Both the position numbers and the translations under genes were made by a program. Below the pieces are notes generated by a model. That model did not search any database and was not told where the DNA came from. It worked only from the letters and a program-made list of their open reading frames with translations. From assembly GCA_943787925.1 (NCBI GenBank), contig CALSOH010000001.1:620001-684000 (forward strand): a stretch of 64,000 nt of DNA. The letters are read 5' to 3'. This DNA is from TMED14 sp003507115 (GTDB lineage Bacteria; Bacteroidota; Bacteroidia; Flavobacteriales; Schleiferiaceae). The first letter of the stretch is position 1, and each line of letters starts with the position of its first letter. Shown piece after piece: positions 1 through 8,106 of the stretch.

Positions 1-2
1 CT

Positions 3-272
3 GAAGAAAATGAAGAATACCTCGAAGCCGCGCTAGCAGGGAATCTCGTGGAAGTAGCCGATGCGCTGGGGGACATGCTGTACATTCTCTGCGGCACCAT
101 GATCACCCATGGTATGCAAGAAAAAATAGAAGAGGTCTTTCGCGAAATTCAACGCAGCAATCTCAGTAAACTTGGCGCGGATGGACAGCCGATCTACCGA
201 GAAGACGGCAAAGTCATGAAGGGACCGAACTACTTTAAGCCCGATATCGCCGCCATTCTGGCGGGCCGCTGA
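3..272 (+). CDS. MazG-like nucleoside triphosphate pyrophosphohydrolase, 3' part
   Basis: Only the last 89 residues are visible; the gene enters from the left edge and is read in frame from base 3. An acidic EENEEY stretch is followed about 20 residues later by EVADALGDML. This is the E-E-x-x-E ... E-x-x-D metal-binding pattern of all-alpha NTP pyrophosphohydrolases (MazG / phosphoribosyl-ATP pyrophosphohydrolase superfamily). The later SNLSKL and YREDGK...GPNYF segments match the short family of this type common in Bacteroidota. Such enzymes hydrolyse (d)NTPs or related nucleotides to the monophosphate and pyrophosphate; the substrate here is unknown. Its 3' end overlaps the convergent ostA-like gene by 43 bp. 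Confidence 0.8.
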   Translation, partial: EENEEYLEAALAGNLVEVADALGDMLYILCGTMITHGMQEKIEEVFREIQRSNLSKLGADGQPIYREDGKVMKGPNYFKPDIAAILAGR

Positions 273-1606
273 TCCGATCGGGCCTGAAATCCCGGGAGAT
301 GCTCTCCTTGGGCGGATAGAGGTCCTTGGACATCTCCTTGAGGACCCTGAATGAACTGAACTTGATCGAGTTTCCCTTTTTCGAATTCCAGGGCAATTTG
401 GGCACATTGGATGTGGGATACCCGCTCCGCATCCGGATGAAAAAGGGCCTGCGCATTCCCTCGCAGGGTCACGCGCTTCATTTGTCTCGCAGCAATCCAT
501 CCAGCCATCGTGGAACCGGCCATTTCATCAAAGCGCACCGAATCTACGGGAGTCCCTACATGCACTAGGCCTCGGCCAAACAAGGAATCCATGTCTGGTC
601 GGACATGCATATAGAATCGCAACGTGTCAGCTCGCACTATGTAGTCTTCGGCCCAAACCAAAGGATTTCCCCGTAATGTCATCAAGGAATCTTCGATCTG
701 CCAGCGCATGGATTCGGAGGCGCTGACCAACCCTTGAGAAAATGTATGAACCTCGCCATGAGCGCGGGCCGAATCGGGTGTTCTGACGATGGTGTAGGCG
801 TGAATTTCCAAACTGTCTTCCGACCAATCGGCCCATTGAGCACGTGATAGGCGACCGAAGAGTTCGGTGCGTTTTAAGGCATCCACTTGATACAAGCTGT
901 CGGCTCGGAATTGAATGGTGGAATCCTGCCCTTCCACACCACGGTAGAACTGCCTCATCTTGGGATTCGTCCAGATTTGGGCGGCACCGAAAGTCATCCA
1001 TCCCGATTCGGTTTTGGCTTGTCCACCGCGAGGGATGGTGAACCGATGCTGGGACGGCCATTGCTCCATGGCAGGAGCATCAAGGATGTAGTCTTCTGTC
1101 ACGGCGTGAACCGTTCCCTCATACATAAAGTGTTCTTCCTTGGCGAAGTATTTCCCTGAACGGCAGGTGAGGCGGCCATCGGGCGACTCGATGTCTCCCC
1201 CTTGCTGGAAGGTGCCTTGCTCCAATTCCGTATCGTATCGGAGGCTTGGCGTTCGGAGAACCTGACCTTCGTGCTCCAAAACGACCTGTCCGCGCAAAAA
1301 GGCCACACCTTGGCTGTAATCGAGGGTACTTGAGCTGAGTCGAACCCCTTGTTTTCCGCGGTATCGAATATGACCGTAGGCTAAAAAACGATCGTCTTTG
1401 CGCCACCAACGTGCAGAATCACAATAGAACGTGCCCTCTCGATTTCGAAGAGCTACATCCCCGCGCAAAATAGTGACAGGGCCTTGAGAGGTGCGTTGTA
1501 CCGTGACGGATTCACTTTTCAGCAAATCCACTCGTTGCCCTGGTCGCAATTGCCCCGAGGCAGTCCACGACAGGAGTATCCAGAGGACGGCCCAATGCCG
1601 TCTCAT
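230..1606 (-). CDS. OstA/LptA-like organic solvent tolerance protein
   Basis: Protein of 458 residues with an N-terminal signal peptide (MRRHWAVLWILLSW, cleavage after about residue 19). It then has repeated beta-strand motifs of the OstA/LptA type, such as VTILRGDVALRNREGTFYCD and later strands ending in LRGNP and LRGNA. In this superfamily the beta-jellyroll carries lipopolysaccharide across the periplasm; the longer Bacteroidota form is usually annotated only as OstA-like. The start was chosen because its ATG overlaps the purA stop as ATGA, which implies translational coupling. It is the last gene of the fur-type/purA/ostA operon. An open frame continues far upstream of this ATG, but only inside purA. 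Confidence 0.8.
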   Translation of the reverse strand: MRRHWAVLWILLSWTASGQLRPGQRVDLLKSESVTVQRTSQGPVTILRGDVALRNREGTFYCDSARWWRKDDRFLAYGHIRYRGKQGVRLSSSTLDYSQGVAFLRGQVVLEHEGQVLRTPSLRYDTELEQGTFQQGGDIESPDGRLTCRSGKYFAKEEHFMYEGTVHAVTEDYILDAPAMEQWPSQHRFTIPRGGQAKTESGWMTFGAAQIWTNPKMRQFYRGVEGQDSTIQFRADSLYQVDALKRTELFGRLSRAQWADWSEDSLEIHAYTIVRTPDSARAHGEVHTFSQGLVSASESMRWQIEDSLMTLRGNPLVWAEDYIVRADTLRFYMHVRPDMDSLFGRGLVHVGTPVDSVRFDEMAGSTMAGWIAARQMKRVTLRGNAQALFHPDAERVSHIQCAQIALEFEKGKLDQVQFIQGPQGDVQGPLSAQGEHLPGFQARSDQRPARMAAISGLK

Positions 1607-2877
1607 GCACGCCACAGCGTTTGTTCGCGATCCGGTCCCACAGAGATTAAAACGACAGGCACGCCCATTTCTTGTTCGATAAACTTCGTATAGGCAATTA
1701 GGGCATCGGGGAGATCCTCCACGCGTGTTACCCCGGTTAAGTCGTCCTCCCAGCCAGGCAAAGTAGTGTACACGGGCTCCAACAGTCCTTCTTCGAGCGA
1801 ATAAGGAAGGTGAGAAATGGTCTCTCCGCGATAGGTGTAGGCCGTACAAACTTCCAATGCATCCATGCCCGAGAGCACATCCGCTTTCATCATCATGAGC
1901 TGAGTAACCCCATTGACTTCGACGGCATAGCGCAATGCGGGAAGGTCCAGCCAACCCGTTCTACGGGGCCGACCCGTGGTGCTTCCATATTCGTGGCCTT
2001 TATCGCGAATCGCTTGTCCGAGTTCATCGTCCAGTTCTGTAGGGAAAGGGCCACTTCCCACGCGGGTGCAGTAGGCCTTGAAAATCCCCAGTACCTCACC
2101 AATGCGGTTGGGCGCTAGGCCCAAGCCCGTGCATGCACCCGCGGCGGTCGTGGTGGAAGAGGTAACGAAGGGATAGGTGCCAAAATCCACATCCAGGAGG
2201 GTGCCTTGGGCTCCTTCTGCCAAGATGCGCTTCCCTGATTTGTAGGCTTCTTGAATCAAAACATCCGTGTCCGCCAGTTGCATCGGGCGCATCCGCTCAA
2301 TCGCCGCCATCCAGGCCGTTTCGGCTTCGTCCAAATCAAAGGCAAGCGGGTCGTTGCCCAGCATGTGTAAGTGCTTTGCTTTCAGTGCATTGTAGCGATC
2401 CAGGAAATCGGGCAATTCGATATCCCCAATACGCAGGCCATTTCGGCCTGTTTTGTCCATATACGTTGGGCCGATGCCTTTGAGCGTAGAGCCAATTTTA
2501 TTCTTGCCTTTGGCGGCCTCCGAGGCGGCGTCCAGCAGACGATGGGTGGGGAGAATCAAATGTGCTTTTCGCGAGATCTGCAAGCGCTCCAAGCATTTAG
2601 GCTCTAGGTCCAAGAGTTTATCGATCTCTTTGCAGAAAATGACCGGATCGACGACCACGCCATGGCCGATGATGTTCATGGCATTCTCGTGGAAAATCCC
2701 AGAGGGAATCGTATGCAAGACATGCTTTATGCCATTAAACTCTAAGGTGTGACCTGCATTGGGTCCACCTTGGAAGCGGGCAACTACGTCATATTTCTTG
2801 GTCAGTACGTCGACAATTTTTCCTTTTCCTTCGTCCCCCCATTGCAGGCCGAGCAAAACATCTGCTCCGTGATTCAT
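1603..2877 (-). CDS. purA: Adenylosuccinate synthetase
   Basis: Full-length 424-residue enzyme that condenses IMP with aspartate using GTP to give adenylosuccinate, the first step from IMP to AMP. The N-terminal GxxxGDEGKGK P-loop (LQWGDEGKGKIVD) and the following GGPNAGHT and GIFHEN segments are diagnostic. GIGPTYMDK in the middle and GRPRRTGW near the C-terminal third match the IMP and GTP sites. The start overlaps the stop of the upstream Fur-family gene by 4 bp (ATGA), and its stop overlaps the downstream ostA-like start in the same way. The three genes therefore look like one transcript. Confidence 0.97.
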   Translation of the reverse strand: MNHGADVLLGLQWGDEGKGKIVDVLTKKYDVVARFQGGPNAGHTLEFNGIKHVLHTIPSGIFHENAMNIIGHGVVVDPVIFCKEIDKLLDLEPKCLERLQISRKAHLILPTHRLLDAASEAAKGKNKIGSTLKGIGPTYMDKTGRNGLRIGDIELPDFLDRYNALKAKHLHMLGNDPLAFDLDEAETAWMAAIERMRPMQLADTDVLIQEAYKSGKRILAEGAQGTLLDVDFGTYPFVTSSTTTAAGACTGLGLAPNRIGEVLGIFKAYCTRVGSGPFPTELDDELGQAIRDKGHEYGSTTGRPRRTGWLDLPALRYAVEVNGVTQLMMMKADVLSGMDALEVCTAYTYRGETISHLPYSLEEGLLEPVYTTLPGWEDDLTGVTRVEDLPDALIAYTKFIEQEMGVPVVLISVGPDREQTLWRA

Positions 2878-3311
2878 TCCTTTTTGGATTTTGCGTAGAT
2901 ATATAGTTGGTGCCCAGTGACTTCGACGCCGAACACTTCTTCAATGCTATGTTTGATTTGCTGAATTCGGGGGTCGCAGAATTCCTTGACCTCGCCACTA
3001 TCCACCAAAATGACATGGTCGTGCTGCTTGTTGAAGTAGGACTTCTCGTATTGGGCCTGATTCTGGCCAAACTGATGCTTGCGAACCAAGCCGCACTGCA
3101 TTAAGAGTTCCATGGTGTTGTATAAGGTAGCACGCGAAACTCGGTAGTTCTTGATCTTCATCGAACCATAGAGTGTTTCGATGTCAAAATGCCCATCCTG
3201 GGAATAGATTTCATGGAGTATGGCATACCGCTCGGGCGTTTTGCGCTGCCCGTTTGTTTCTAAAAACTCGGTAAACACGTGTTTGACTTGGTCAAACGAT
3301 GAAGCACTCAT
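2874..3311 (-). CDS. Fur-family transcriptional regulator
   Basis: Metal- or peroxide-responsive repressor of 145 residues, the usual length for the family. The winged-helix part includes VSRATLYNTMELL as recognition helix, and the KQHDHVIL segment contributes the conserved His/Asp ligands of the dimerisation domain. There is no C-terminal CxxC pair, so a structural zinc site of the usual type is not evident. Whether it senses iron, zinc or peroxide cannot be read from the sequence. It heads an operon with purA and the ostA-like gene, coupled by an ATGA overlap. Confidence 0.9.
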   Translation of the reverse strand: MSASSFDQVKHVFTEFLETNGQRKTPERYAILHEIYSQDGHFDIETLYGSMKIKNYRVSRATLYNTMELLMQCGLVRKHQFGQNQAQYEKSYFNKQHDHVILVDSGEVKEFCDPRIQQIKHSIEEVFGVEVTGHQLYIYAKSKKE

Positions 3312-3328
3312 AGTGGCTTAGTAAGGCA

Positions 3329-3336
3329 CAAAGTTA
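3329..3336 (-). promoter_or_regulatory. -7 box of the fur-type/purA operon
   Basis: TAACTTTG on the minus strand fits the Bacteroidota consensus TAnnTTTG and lies 17 bases before the ATG. The 14-base string TAACTTTGTGCCTT recurs at the ffh promoter near 56.03 kb. Confidence 0.6.
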
Positions 3337-3350
3337 CAATTTTACGAGCG

Positions 3351-3358
3351 TACCTTCG
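3351..3358 (+). promoter_or_regulatory. -7 box of the OmpA-family gene
   Basis: TACCTTCG (one mismatch to TAnnTTTG) ends 10 bases before the ATG, giving a predicted leader of only about 5 nt. It is back to back with the promoter of the divergent Fur-family gene. Confidence 0.45.
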
Positions 3359-3368
3359 TATTGATTCT

Positions 3369-5324
3369 ATGGGAAAACGCCTTCTTTTCTTCTTCTTTTT
3401 CGCCATCCTGACAGGGAGTGCTTTGGCCCAAAATCGAGCCGCCGTTTCCGCCTATCAAAAAGGCCTTGGCGAATACCTCGATCCAGCCGGGAGCGACACC
3501 AAGGCGGAGAAGTACTTTTTGCGTGCTGTCAAGCTGGATCCAGTCTATCCTGCGGCATGGCTTGCACTTGGGGAACTCTATGAAGAGCGAGGGGATTCTG
3601 CGCGGTGCTTCTATTCCTATCGAGAGGCCGCAAAGACCGGAGCGGCTCGAGCAGGCTATTTCAACCTAGGCCGGGCCGCTTTAGGCTTTGGGGGCTACCA
3701 AACCTCCCTGGCAGCCTGGTCCTTTTATCTGGCCCTGGAACGCCTTCCAGACGCCCAGGTCGCCGATGCCAAGCGCATGCAAGCCCATGCCGCTTTTGGG
3801 CTCCAAGCACGTCAAAACCCGTCCCCCGGCATCCTGCCTCGAAGCATTAAAAATGCCCAGACGGGGCATCAGTACCCCGAATCCTACTTTTTTCCCAGCA
3901 TCTCCGGCAACCAGAGCACCCTCTACTTCACGGGCCGCAACTACCATCAATTGCCGCGGGATGAGAACATATTTGCCACGTTTGCGGGCGATTCTGTGGA
4001 ATGGTCCACTCCGCATAAAGTGGAGGGCTGGATCAACACCTTGCTCAACGAAGGGGCGGTTTCCGTGCAAGGGGATGAGCGCCGAATGGTCTTTGCCGGC
4101 TGCGAACGCGAAGACGGCTACGGGTCCTGCGACATTTACCTATCCGACCTCACCCCATTTGGCTGGTCTCAAGGAAAAAACATGGGGGCCGCCGTCAACA
4201 CACCGCAGTGGGAAACGCAGCCCTGCCTGTCCACCGATGGACAATACCTCTTTTTTGTCCGCGATTCCAAGAAAATGGGCAGCCATTCCAATATTTGGAT
4301 GAGCCGCTGGGATGGCGAAAAATGGAGTCAGGCCGAAATGTTGCCCGCGACCATCAACGGAACGGGAAACGAATTCAGTCCCTTTTTGCATGCCGATGGG
4401 AAGACCTTGTACTTTGGTTCCACCAGCCATGTAGGCATGGGGGGTATGGACCTCTATAAGTCGGAATGGCAGTCCGATGGCAGCTGGTCGGAACCCGAAA
4501 ACCTGGGGTATCCCATCAACGACCATTTGGACAATTTTGGCCTCGTGGTGGCCCCCGATGGCCGCAGTGGTTTCATGTCGGGTGGTTTGCTGGGCGAGGC
4601 TGTTTGGGACGAAGAGTTGCGCACCTACGGCAAGGATATGGCCCCTAATTCACACAATCTGCCCGTCATCTTTGCCTTTGAACTTCCAGAGCCCCTGCGC
4701 GCAACCCCCATTGTTTGGCTAGAAGTCTATGCGGTGGACGTGGAAACCCGAAAGGCCCTTCCGACGGCCAAGTGGTCCATTTCTCGCCAAGGCTTGAAGC
4801 AAGAAGTGACGCATTCGGGGGCTTTATTCGAAACCAGCTTGCCCTTGCATACCCAGATGGCCTTCAGCGTGCAGGCGCCGGGTTACAATTTTGAAAGCTA
4901 CCGTTTGCTCACGGAGGAGCGCGCGGGAAATGTCCAGAAAGACACGGTGTACCTGCGAAAAACGCAGGTAGGCGATGCCTTCCGTTTAAATAACTTGCTT
5001 TTCGCCTTCGATGAAGCGGTCCTGCTTCCCGAGTCCATGGTGGAAATCCACCGGGTGGCGGACTGGCTTCAAGCAAATCCTGGATTGCGGATTGAAGTAG
5101 CCGGCCATACGGACAATCAAGGCAGTGCGGCCTACAACCAAGGTTTGAGTGAGCGCCGATGCAGCGCCGTCGTGGATGCCCTGGTCCGGGAGGGCATTGC
5201 CGCCCAACGGATGCAATCCAAGGGATATGGGGCAAGCCGTCCCGTCGCGTCCAATGCCAATGAAGAGGGCCAAGCGCTCAATCGCCGGACGGAGATTGAG
5301 ATTCTTTCGACCACCGGGCAATGA
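3369..5324 (+). CDS. OmpA-family protein with TPR and PD40 repeats
   Basis: A 651-residue envelope protein. It has a signal peptide (MGKRLLFFFFFAILTGSALAQ), TPR-like helices over roughly residues 25-130, and PD40/beta-propeller repeats over roughly 165-440 (for example STLYFTGRNY, QYLFFVRD, KTLYFGST). A C-terminal OmpA domain follows from about 540 (LLFAFDEAVLLPES, AGHTDNQGSAAYN, NRRTEIEI), whose Asp and Arg bind peptidoglycan. It probably anchors the outer membrane to the wall. This architecture is very common in Bacteroidota, sometimes linked to gliding or type IX secretion, but nothing nearby shows that here. Its 3' end overlaps rarA by 47 bp tail to tail. Confidence 0.9.
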   Translation: MGKRLLFFFFFAILTGSALAQNRAAVSAYQKGLGEYLDPAGSDTKAEKYFLRAVKLDPVYPAAWLALGELYEERGDSARCFYSYREAAKTGAARAGYFNLGRAALGFGGYQTSLAAWSFYLALERLPDAQVADAKRMQAHAAFGLQARQNPSPGILPRSIKNAQTGHQYPESYFFPSISGNQSTLYFTGRNYHQLPRDENIFATFAGDSVEWSTPHKVEGWINTLLNEGAVSVQGDERRMVFAGCEREDGYGSCDIYLSDLTPFGWSQGKNMGAAVNTPQWETQPCLSTDGQYLFFVRDSKKMGSHSNIWMSRWDGEKWSQAEMLPATINGTGNEFSPFLHADGKTLYFGSTSHVGMGGMDLYKSEWQSDGSWSEPENLGYPINDHLDNFGLVVAPDGRSGFMSGGLLGEAVWDEELRTYGKDMAPNSHNLPVIFAFELPEPLRATPIVWLEVYAVDVETRKALPTAKWSISRQGLKQEVTHSGALFETSLPLHTQMAFSVQAPGYNFESYRLLTEERAGNVQKDTVYLRKTQVGDAFRLNNLLFAFDEAVLLPESMVEIHRVADWLQANPGLRIEVAGHTDNQGSAAYNQGLSERRCSAVVDALVREGIAAQRMQSKGYGASRPVASNANEEGQALNRRTEIEILSTTGQ

Positions 5325-6570
5325 GCCATTCTGCTAGGCGCGCCTCCGTGGGATTTTCTCCGGGAACATAAAAAGCAGTCCCGTCTAGTCCGTCGGGCAA
5401 ATACGATTGGGCGACAAAGCTCCCCGGATAATCGTGGGGATACAGGTAGCGCGCCCCATAGCCCAATTCTTTCATGGTTTGGGTGGGCGCATTGCGCAAA
5501 TGCACCGGCACCTCGAGGTCACCTGTCTGTTCGACCGCCTTCAAGGCCTGATCGATGGCGAGGTAGGCCCGATTGGATTTGGGGCTCGCCGCCAAGTAAA
5601 TTGCGCATTCCGACAAGGGAATTCGTCCTTCTGGCATCCCTAGCCGTTCGACTGCTTGAAAGCAAGCGGTGGCGATGGTGAGCGCTTGGGGATTGGCCAA
5701 GCCCACATCTTCGGCGGCGGCGATGAGCAACCGTCGGGCAATGAAGGTTGGACTTTCCCCGCCGGCAATCATTCGGGCCAGCCAATAGACGGTAGCTTGG
5801 GGATCGCTGCCTCGTATGGACTTAATCAACGCGGAGGCGATGTCGTAGTGCTGGTCCCCTGCACGGTCATATTTCGGAGCCATTTTCGGCGCATGCTGTC
5901 CGACGAAGGCGGCATCGACCTTCGTTTGCCCGCTATTCTTCGCGACTAGGCAAAGACTTTCGAGGGTATTTAAAAAGCGCCGAGCATCTCCGCCGGTAAA
6001 GGCATAAATGGCGGCGTATTCCACTTCTTTGACCCCTGTTGACTGCAAAAAGGGATCGGTTGCCAACGCTTTTTGGCCCAAAGGAAGCAAGTGCTCCTCA
6101 TCCAGTGGCTTCAGCACAAACAGCTGACAACGAGAAAGCAAGGCCGAGTTAACCTCAAAGCTGGGATTTTCCGTCGTTGCCCCAATCAACGTAATGGTCC
6201 CTTTTTCGACCGCGGCCAGTAGGGCATCCTGTTGAGACTTGGAAAACCGATGGATCTCATCAATGAAAAGCACCCGTCCGAGGGGGTGGAACATCCGGTC
6301 CTTTTCGGCCCGTTGGATTTCGTCCCGTACGTCTTTCACGCCGCTGGAGATGGCGCTCATCGCCGTAAAAGGCATATCTACCTGCTCAGCTAACAATTGC
6401 GCCAAGGTGGTCTTTCCGACCCCAGGGGGTCCCCAAAACAGGAGGGAGGGCAAGCGTTTTTGATCTAAAGCAGGCTGCAAGGCCCCTTGAGGACCGACCA
6501 CGTGGTATTGGCCCGCAAAATCCTCGAGGCGTCGAGGACGCATCCGTTCAGCTAAGGGAGCATTGCTCAT
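5278..6570 (-). CDS. rarA: Replication-associated recombination protein A (AAA+ ATPase)
   Basis: A 430-residue RarA/MgsA/WRNIP1-type ATPase that acts at stalled replication forks. Walker A is GPPGVGKTTLA, Walker B/DExH is FIDEIHRFSKSQQDALL, and sensor 1 is IGATTENPSFEVNSALLSR; the C-terminal helical tetramerisation region carries GYGARYLYPHDYPG. The ATG overlaps the TIGR02757 gene stop by 4 bp (ATGA), so it is translated from the lolD-type/TIGR02757/rarA transcript. The gene ends inside the convergent OmpA-family gene, where both 3' ends are protein coding. Confidence 0.95.
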   Translation of the reverse strand: MSNAPLAERMRPRRLEDFAGQYHVVGPQGALQPALDQKRLPSLLFWGPPGVGKTTLAQLLAEQVDMPFTAMSAISSGVKDVRDEIQRAEKDRMFHPLGRVLFIDEIHRFSKSQQDALLAAVEKGTITLIGATTENPSFEVNSALLSRCQLFVLKPLDEEHLLPLGQKALATDPFLQSTGVKEVEYAAIYAFTGGDARRFLNTLESLCLVAKNSGQTKVDAAFVGQHAPKMAPKYDRAGDQHYDIASALIKSIRGSDPQATVYWLARMIAGGESPTFIARRLLIAAAEDVGLANPQALTIATACFQAVERLGMPEGRIPLSECAIYLAASPKSNRAYLAIDQALKAVEQTGDLEVPVHLRNAPTQTMKELGYGARYLYPHDYPGSFVAQSYLPDGLDGTAFYVPGENPTEARLAEWLIARWSKESQSPSGD

Positions 6571-7391
6571 TGCGAGAAAGGTACGATGGGGTTTAGGCTA
6601 GACCCAAGTGGGGATTCTTTCAAAATGCCGGATTCCCCGATTCCAAACAAGGCAAAATCGAACCGCACGGGATCTTCCGGATCCATTCGGCGCAAGGCAG
6701 TATCCAATTCGAGCACAGCACGTCGGTCGTTCGCCTTCCGTTCGAGCAGTCCGATGGCCCGTCCTACATTTCCGCTGTGGACATCCAAGGGACAAGAGAG
6801 GTAAGCGGCTGGGGTTTGGGGCCAAAGACCAAAATCCACCCCCCGACGAGAGGAACGCACCATCCAGCGCAAAAAGAGATGCAAACGTTTCGCGGCAGAC
6901 CCCTGAGCAGGGGAGGCGAGGTGTTTGGCGGATCGGGTCTCCAACCAGTCTCCGGCAAAGGACGCCCGAAAGCGATCGATGGCTGCATGGTAGTCGGTTT
7001 CCCCCCTTTTGAGACCAAAGCCCTTTTCCAAACTGGAATGGCTCTGGTACCAACGTTTCAGGGATTGCATGAACCGAAGACCATCTTCCGGCATGAAGGT
7101 GCGATGCGCCCAGTGCCAAGAGCGCATATCATCGTCGGTGGCATCTACGAGGGTGGCCACAGGAGAGTCACCCAAAGGATCGAACATCCGCTCGGCACTC
7201 TGTACAATCGAACTCCGCCGCCCCCATGCGATAATGGCCGTCATAAAGGCCACGCATTCAATGTCTTCCGGACGTTCGTAGCGATGCGGAATGGAAATGG
7301 GGTCGAGGGGAATGAAGTCGGGCTGTTCATATTCAAGCGCCCAATGTTCCAGCCAAGCCTGTAAGTCTTCTGGAGAAATCAGCTGCGCCAT
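6567..7391 (-). CDS. TIGR02757 (DUF2400) family protein
   Basis: A 274-residue member of the TIGR02757 family, widespread in Bacteroidota and of unestablished biochemical function. Family hallmarks visible are DPISIPHRY near residue 31, AIIAWGRRSSI, HRTFMPED, KRLHLFLRWMVR, and CPLDVHSGNVGRAIGLL followed by DPVRFDFALFGIG close to the C-terminus. The helix-rich C-terminal half resembles HhH-type DNA glycosylase folds in overall pattern, which is my inference. It overlaps lolD by 13 bp and rarA by 4 bp, so the three are cotranscribed; the rarA link hints at genome maintenance but proves nothing. Confidence 0.88.
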   Translation of the reverse strand: MAQLISPEDLQAWLEHWALEYEQPDFIPLDPISIPHRYERPEDIECVAFMTAIIAWGRRSSIVQSAERMFDPLGDSPVATLVDATDDDMRSWHWAHRTFMPEDGLRFMQSLKRWYQSHSSLEKGFGLKRGETDYHAAIDRFRASFAGDWLETRSAKHLASPAQGSAAKRLHLFLRWMVRSSRRGVDFGLWPQTPAAYLSCPLDVHSGNVGRAIGLLERKANDRRAVLELDTALRRMDPEDPVRFDFALFGIGESGILKESPLGSSLNPIVPFSQ

Positions 7392-8032
7392 GCTCCATCA
7401 CTCAGATGCAGCGCCCGGTCCGCTTTGGCAGCCCATTCGGTGGCGTGGGTGACCACAATCATCGCCACATTCGAATGGCGTCGAACCTCCTGGAGAATGT
7501 CAAAAAGCTCGGAAGAGCGCTGGCTGTCCAGGTTGCCCGAGGGCTCGTCGGCCAGAAGAAGTTTGGGATCGTGAACCAGGGCTCTCGCTACCGCCACCCG
7601 CTGCTGTTCCCCGCCACTTAACGCACCCGGGAGGTGGTCCAAGCGGTGGTCCACTCCGAGGGCCTTTGCCCAGTGTCGCGCCCGTGACTCCATATCTTTT
7701 CTCCCTGCGATCCATCCGGGCATACAGAGGTTCTCGAGGGCCGTAAACTCGGGCAATAAATGGTGGAACTGGAAGACAAAACCGAGGGATTGATTTCGGA
7801 AGGTGTCTATGTCACGCGATGCCGTGGGGTAGGGGGCGCCTTCAAACATAAGCGTACCCGAATCCGCCGCATCCAGGCCCCCTAGAATATGCAGGAGCGT
7901 CGACTTGCCCGATCCGGATGGACCTGTAATCGCCACAAATTCACCCGTTTCTACCTCTAGGGAAATATCCTTCAAAACGGAAACGTCTCCGTAATTTTTG
8001 GCAATATGGTGGGCGTGCAGCAAGGTGGACAT
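7379..8032 (-). CDS. LolD-type ABC transporter ATP-binding protein
   Basis: A 217-residue ATPase of the LolD/MacB class. Walker A is GPSGSGKSTLLHILGGLD, the signature is LSGGEQQRVAVARALV, Walker B is LLLADEPSGNLD, and the H-loop is VVTHAT. Such ATPases power FtsX-like permeases that move lipoproteins or other cargo at the inner membrane. No permease is adjacent, which is common for lolD in this phylum. I chose the ATG giving MSTLLHAHH because upstream codons have no family similarity and a -7 box lies just 6 bases before it. First gene of the transcript with TIGR02757 and rarA. Confidence 0.88.
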   Translation of the reverse strand: MSTLLHAHHIAKNYGDVSVLKDISLEVETGEFVAITGPSGSGKSTLLHILGGLDAADSGTLMFEGAPYPTASRDIDTFRNQSLGFVFQFHHLLPEFTALENLCMPGWIAGRKDMESRARHWAKALGVDHRLDHLPGALSGGEQQRVAVARALVHDPKLLLADEPSGNLDSQRSSELFDILQEVRRHSNVAMIVVTHATEWAAKADRALHLSDGAWRS

Positions 8033-8038
8033 CGTCCC

Positions 8039-8046
8039 CAAAAGTA
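8039..8046 (-). promoter_or_regulatory. -7 box of the lolD operon
   Basis: TACTTTTG on the minus strand matches TAnnTTTG exactly and ends 6 bases before the ATG, so the leader is 0-2 nt. Confidence 0.6.
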
Positions 8047-8071
8047 GCGCGGAATTCCAGGAATCGAGAAG

Positions 8072-8079
8072 TACCTTTG
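8072..8079 (+). promoter_or_regulatory. -7 box of sucC-pnuC
   Basis: TACCTTTG matches TAnnTTTG and lies 27 bases before the sucC ATG. It shares a 74-bp divergent region with the lolD promoter. Confidence 0.6.
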
Positions 8080-8106
8080 CGCAGCACATTCAGAAAGCCT
8101 CGCACC

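Noticed and set aside
6777..7364. Plus-strand 195-codon open frame within TIGR02757
   Set aside because: Antisense of a conserved family protein with atypical composition.
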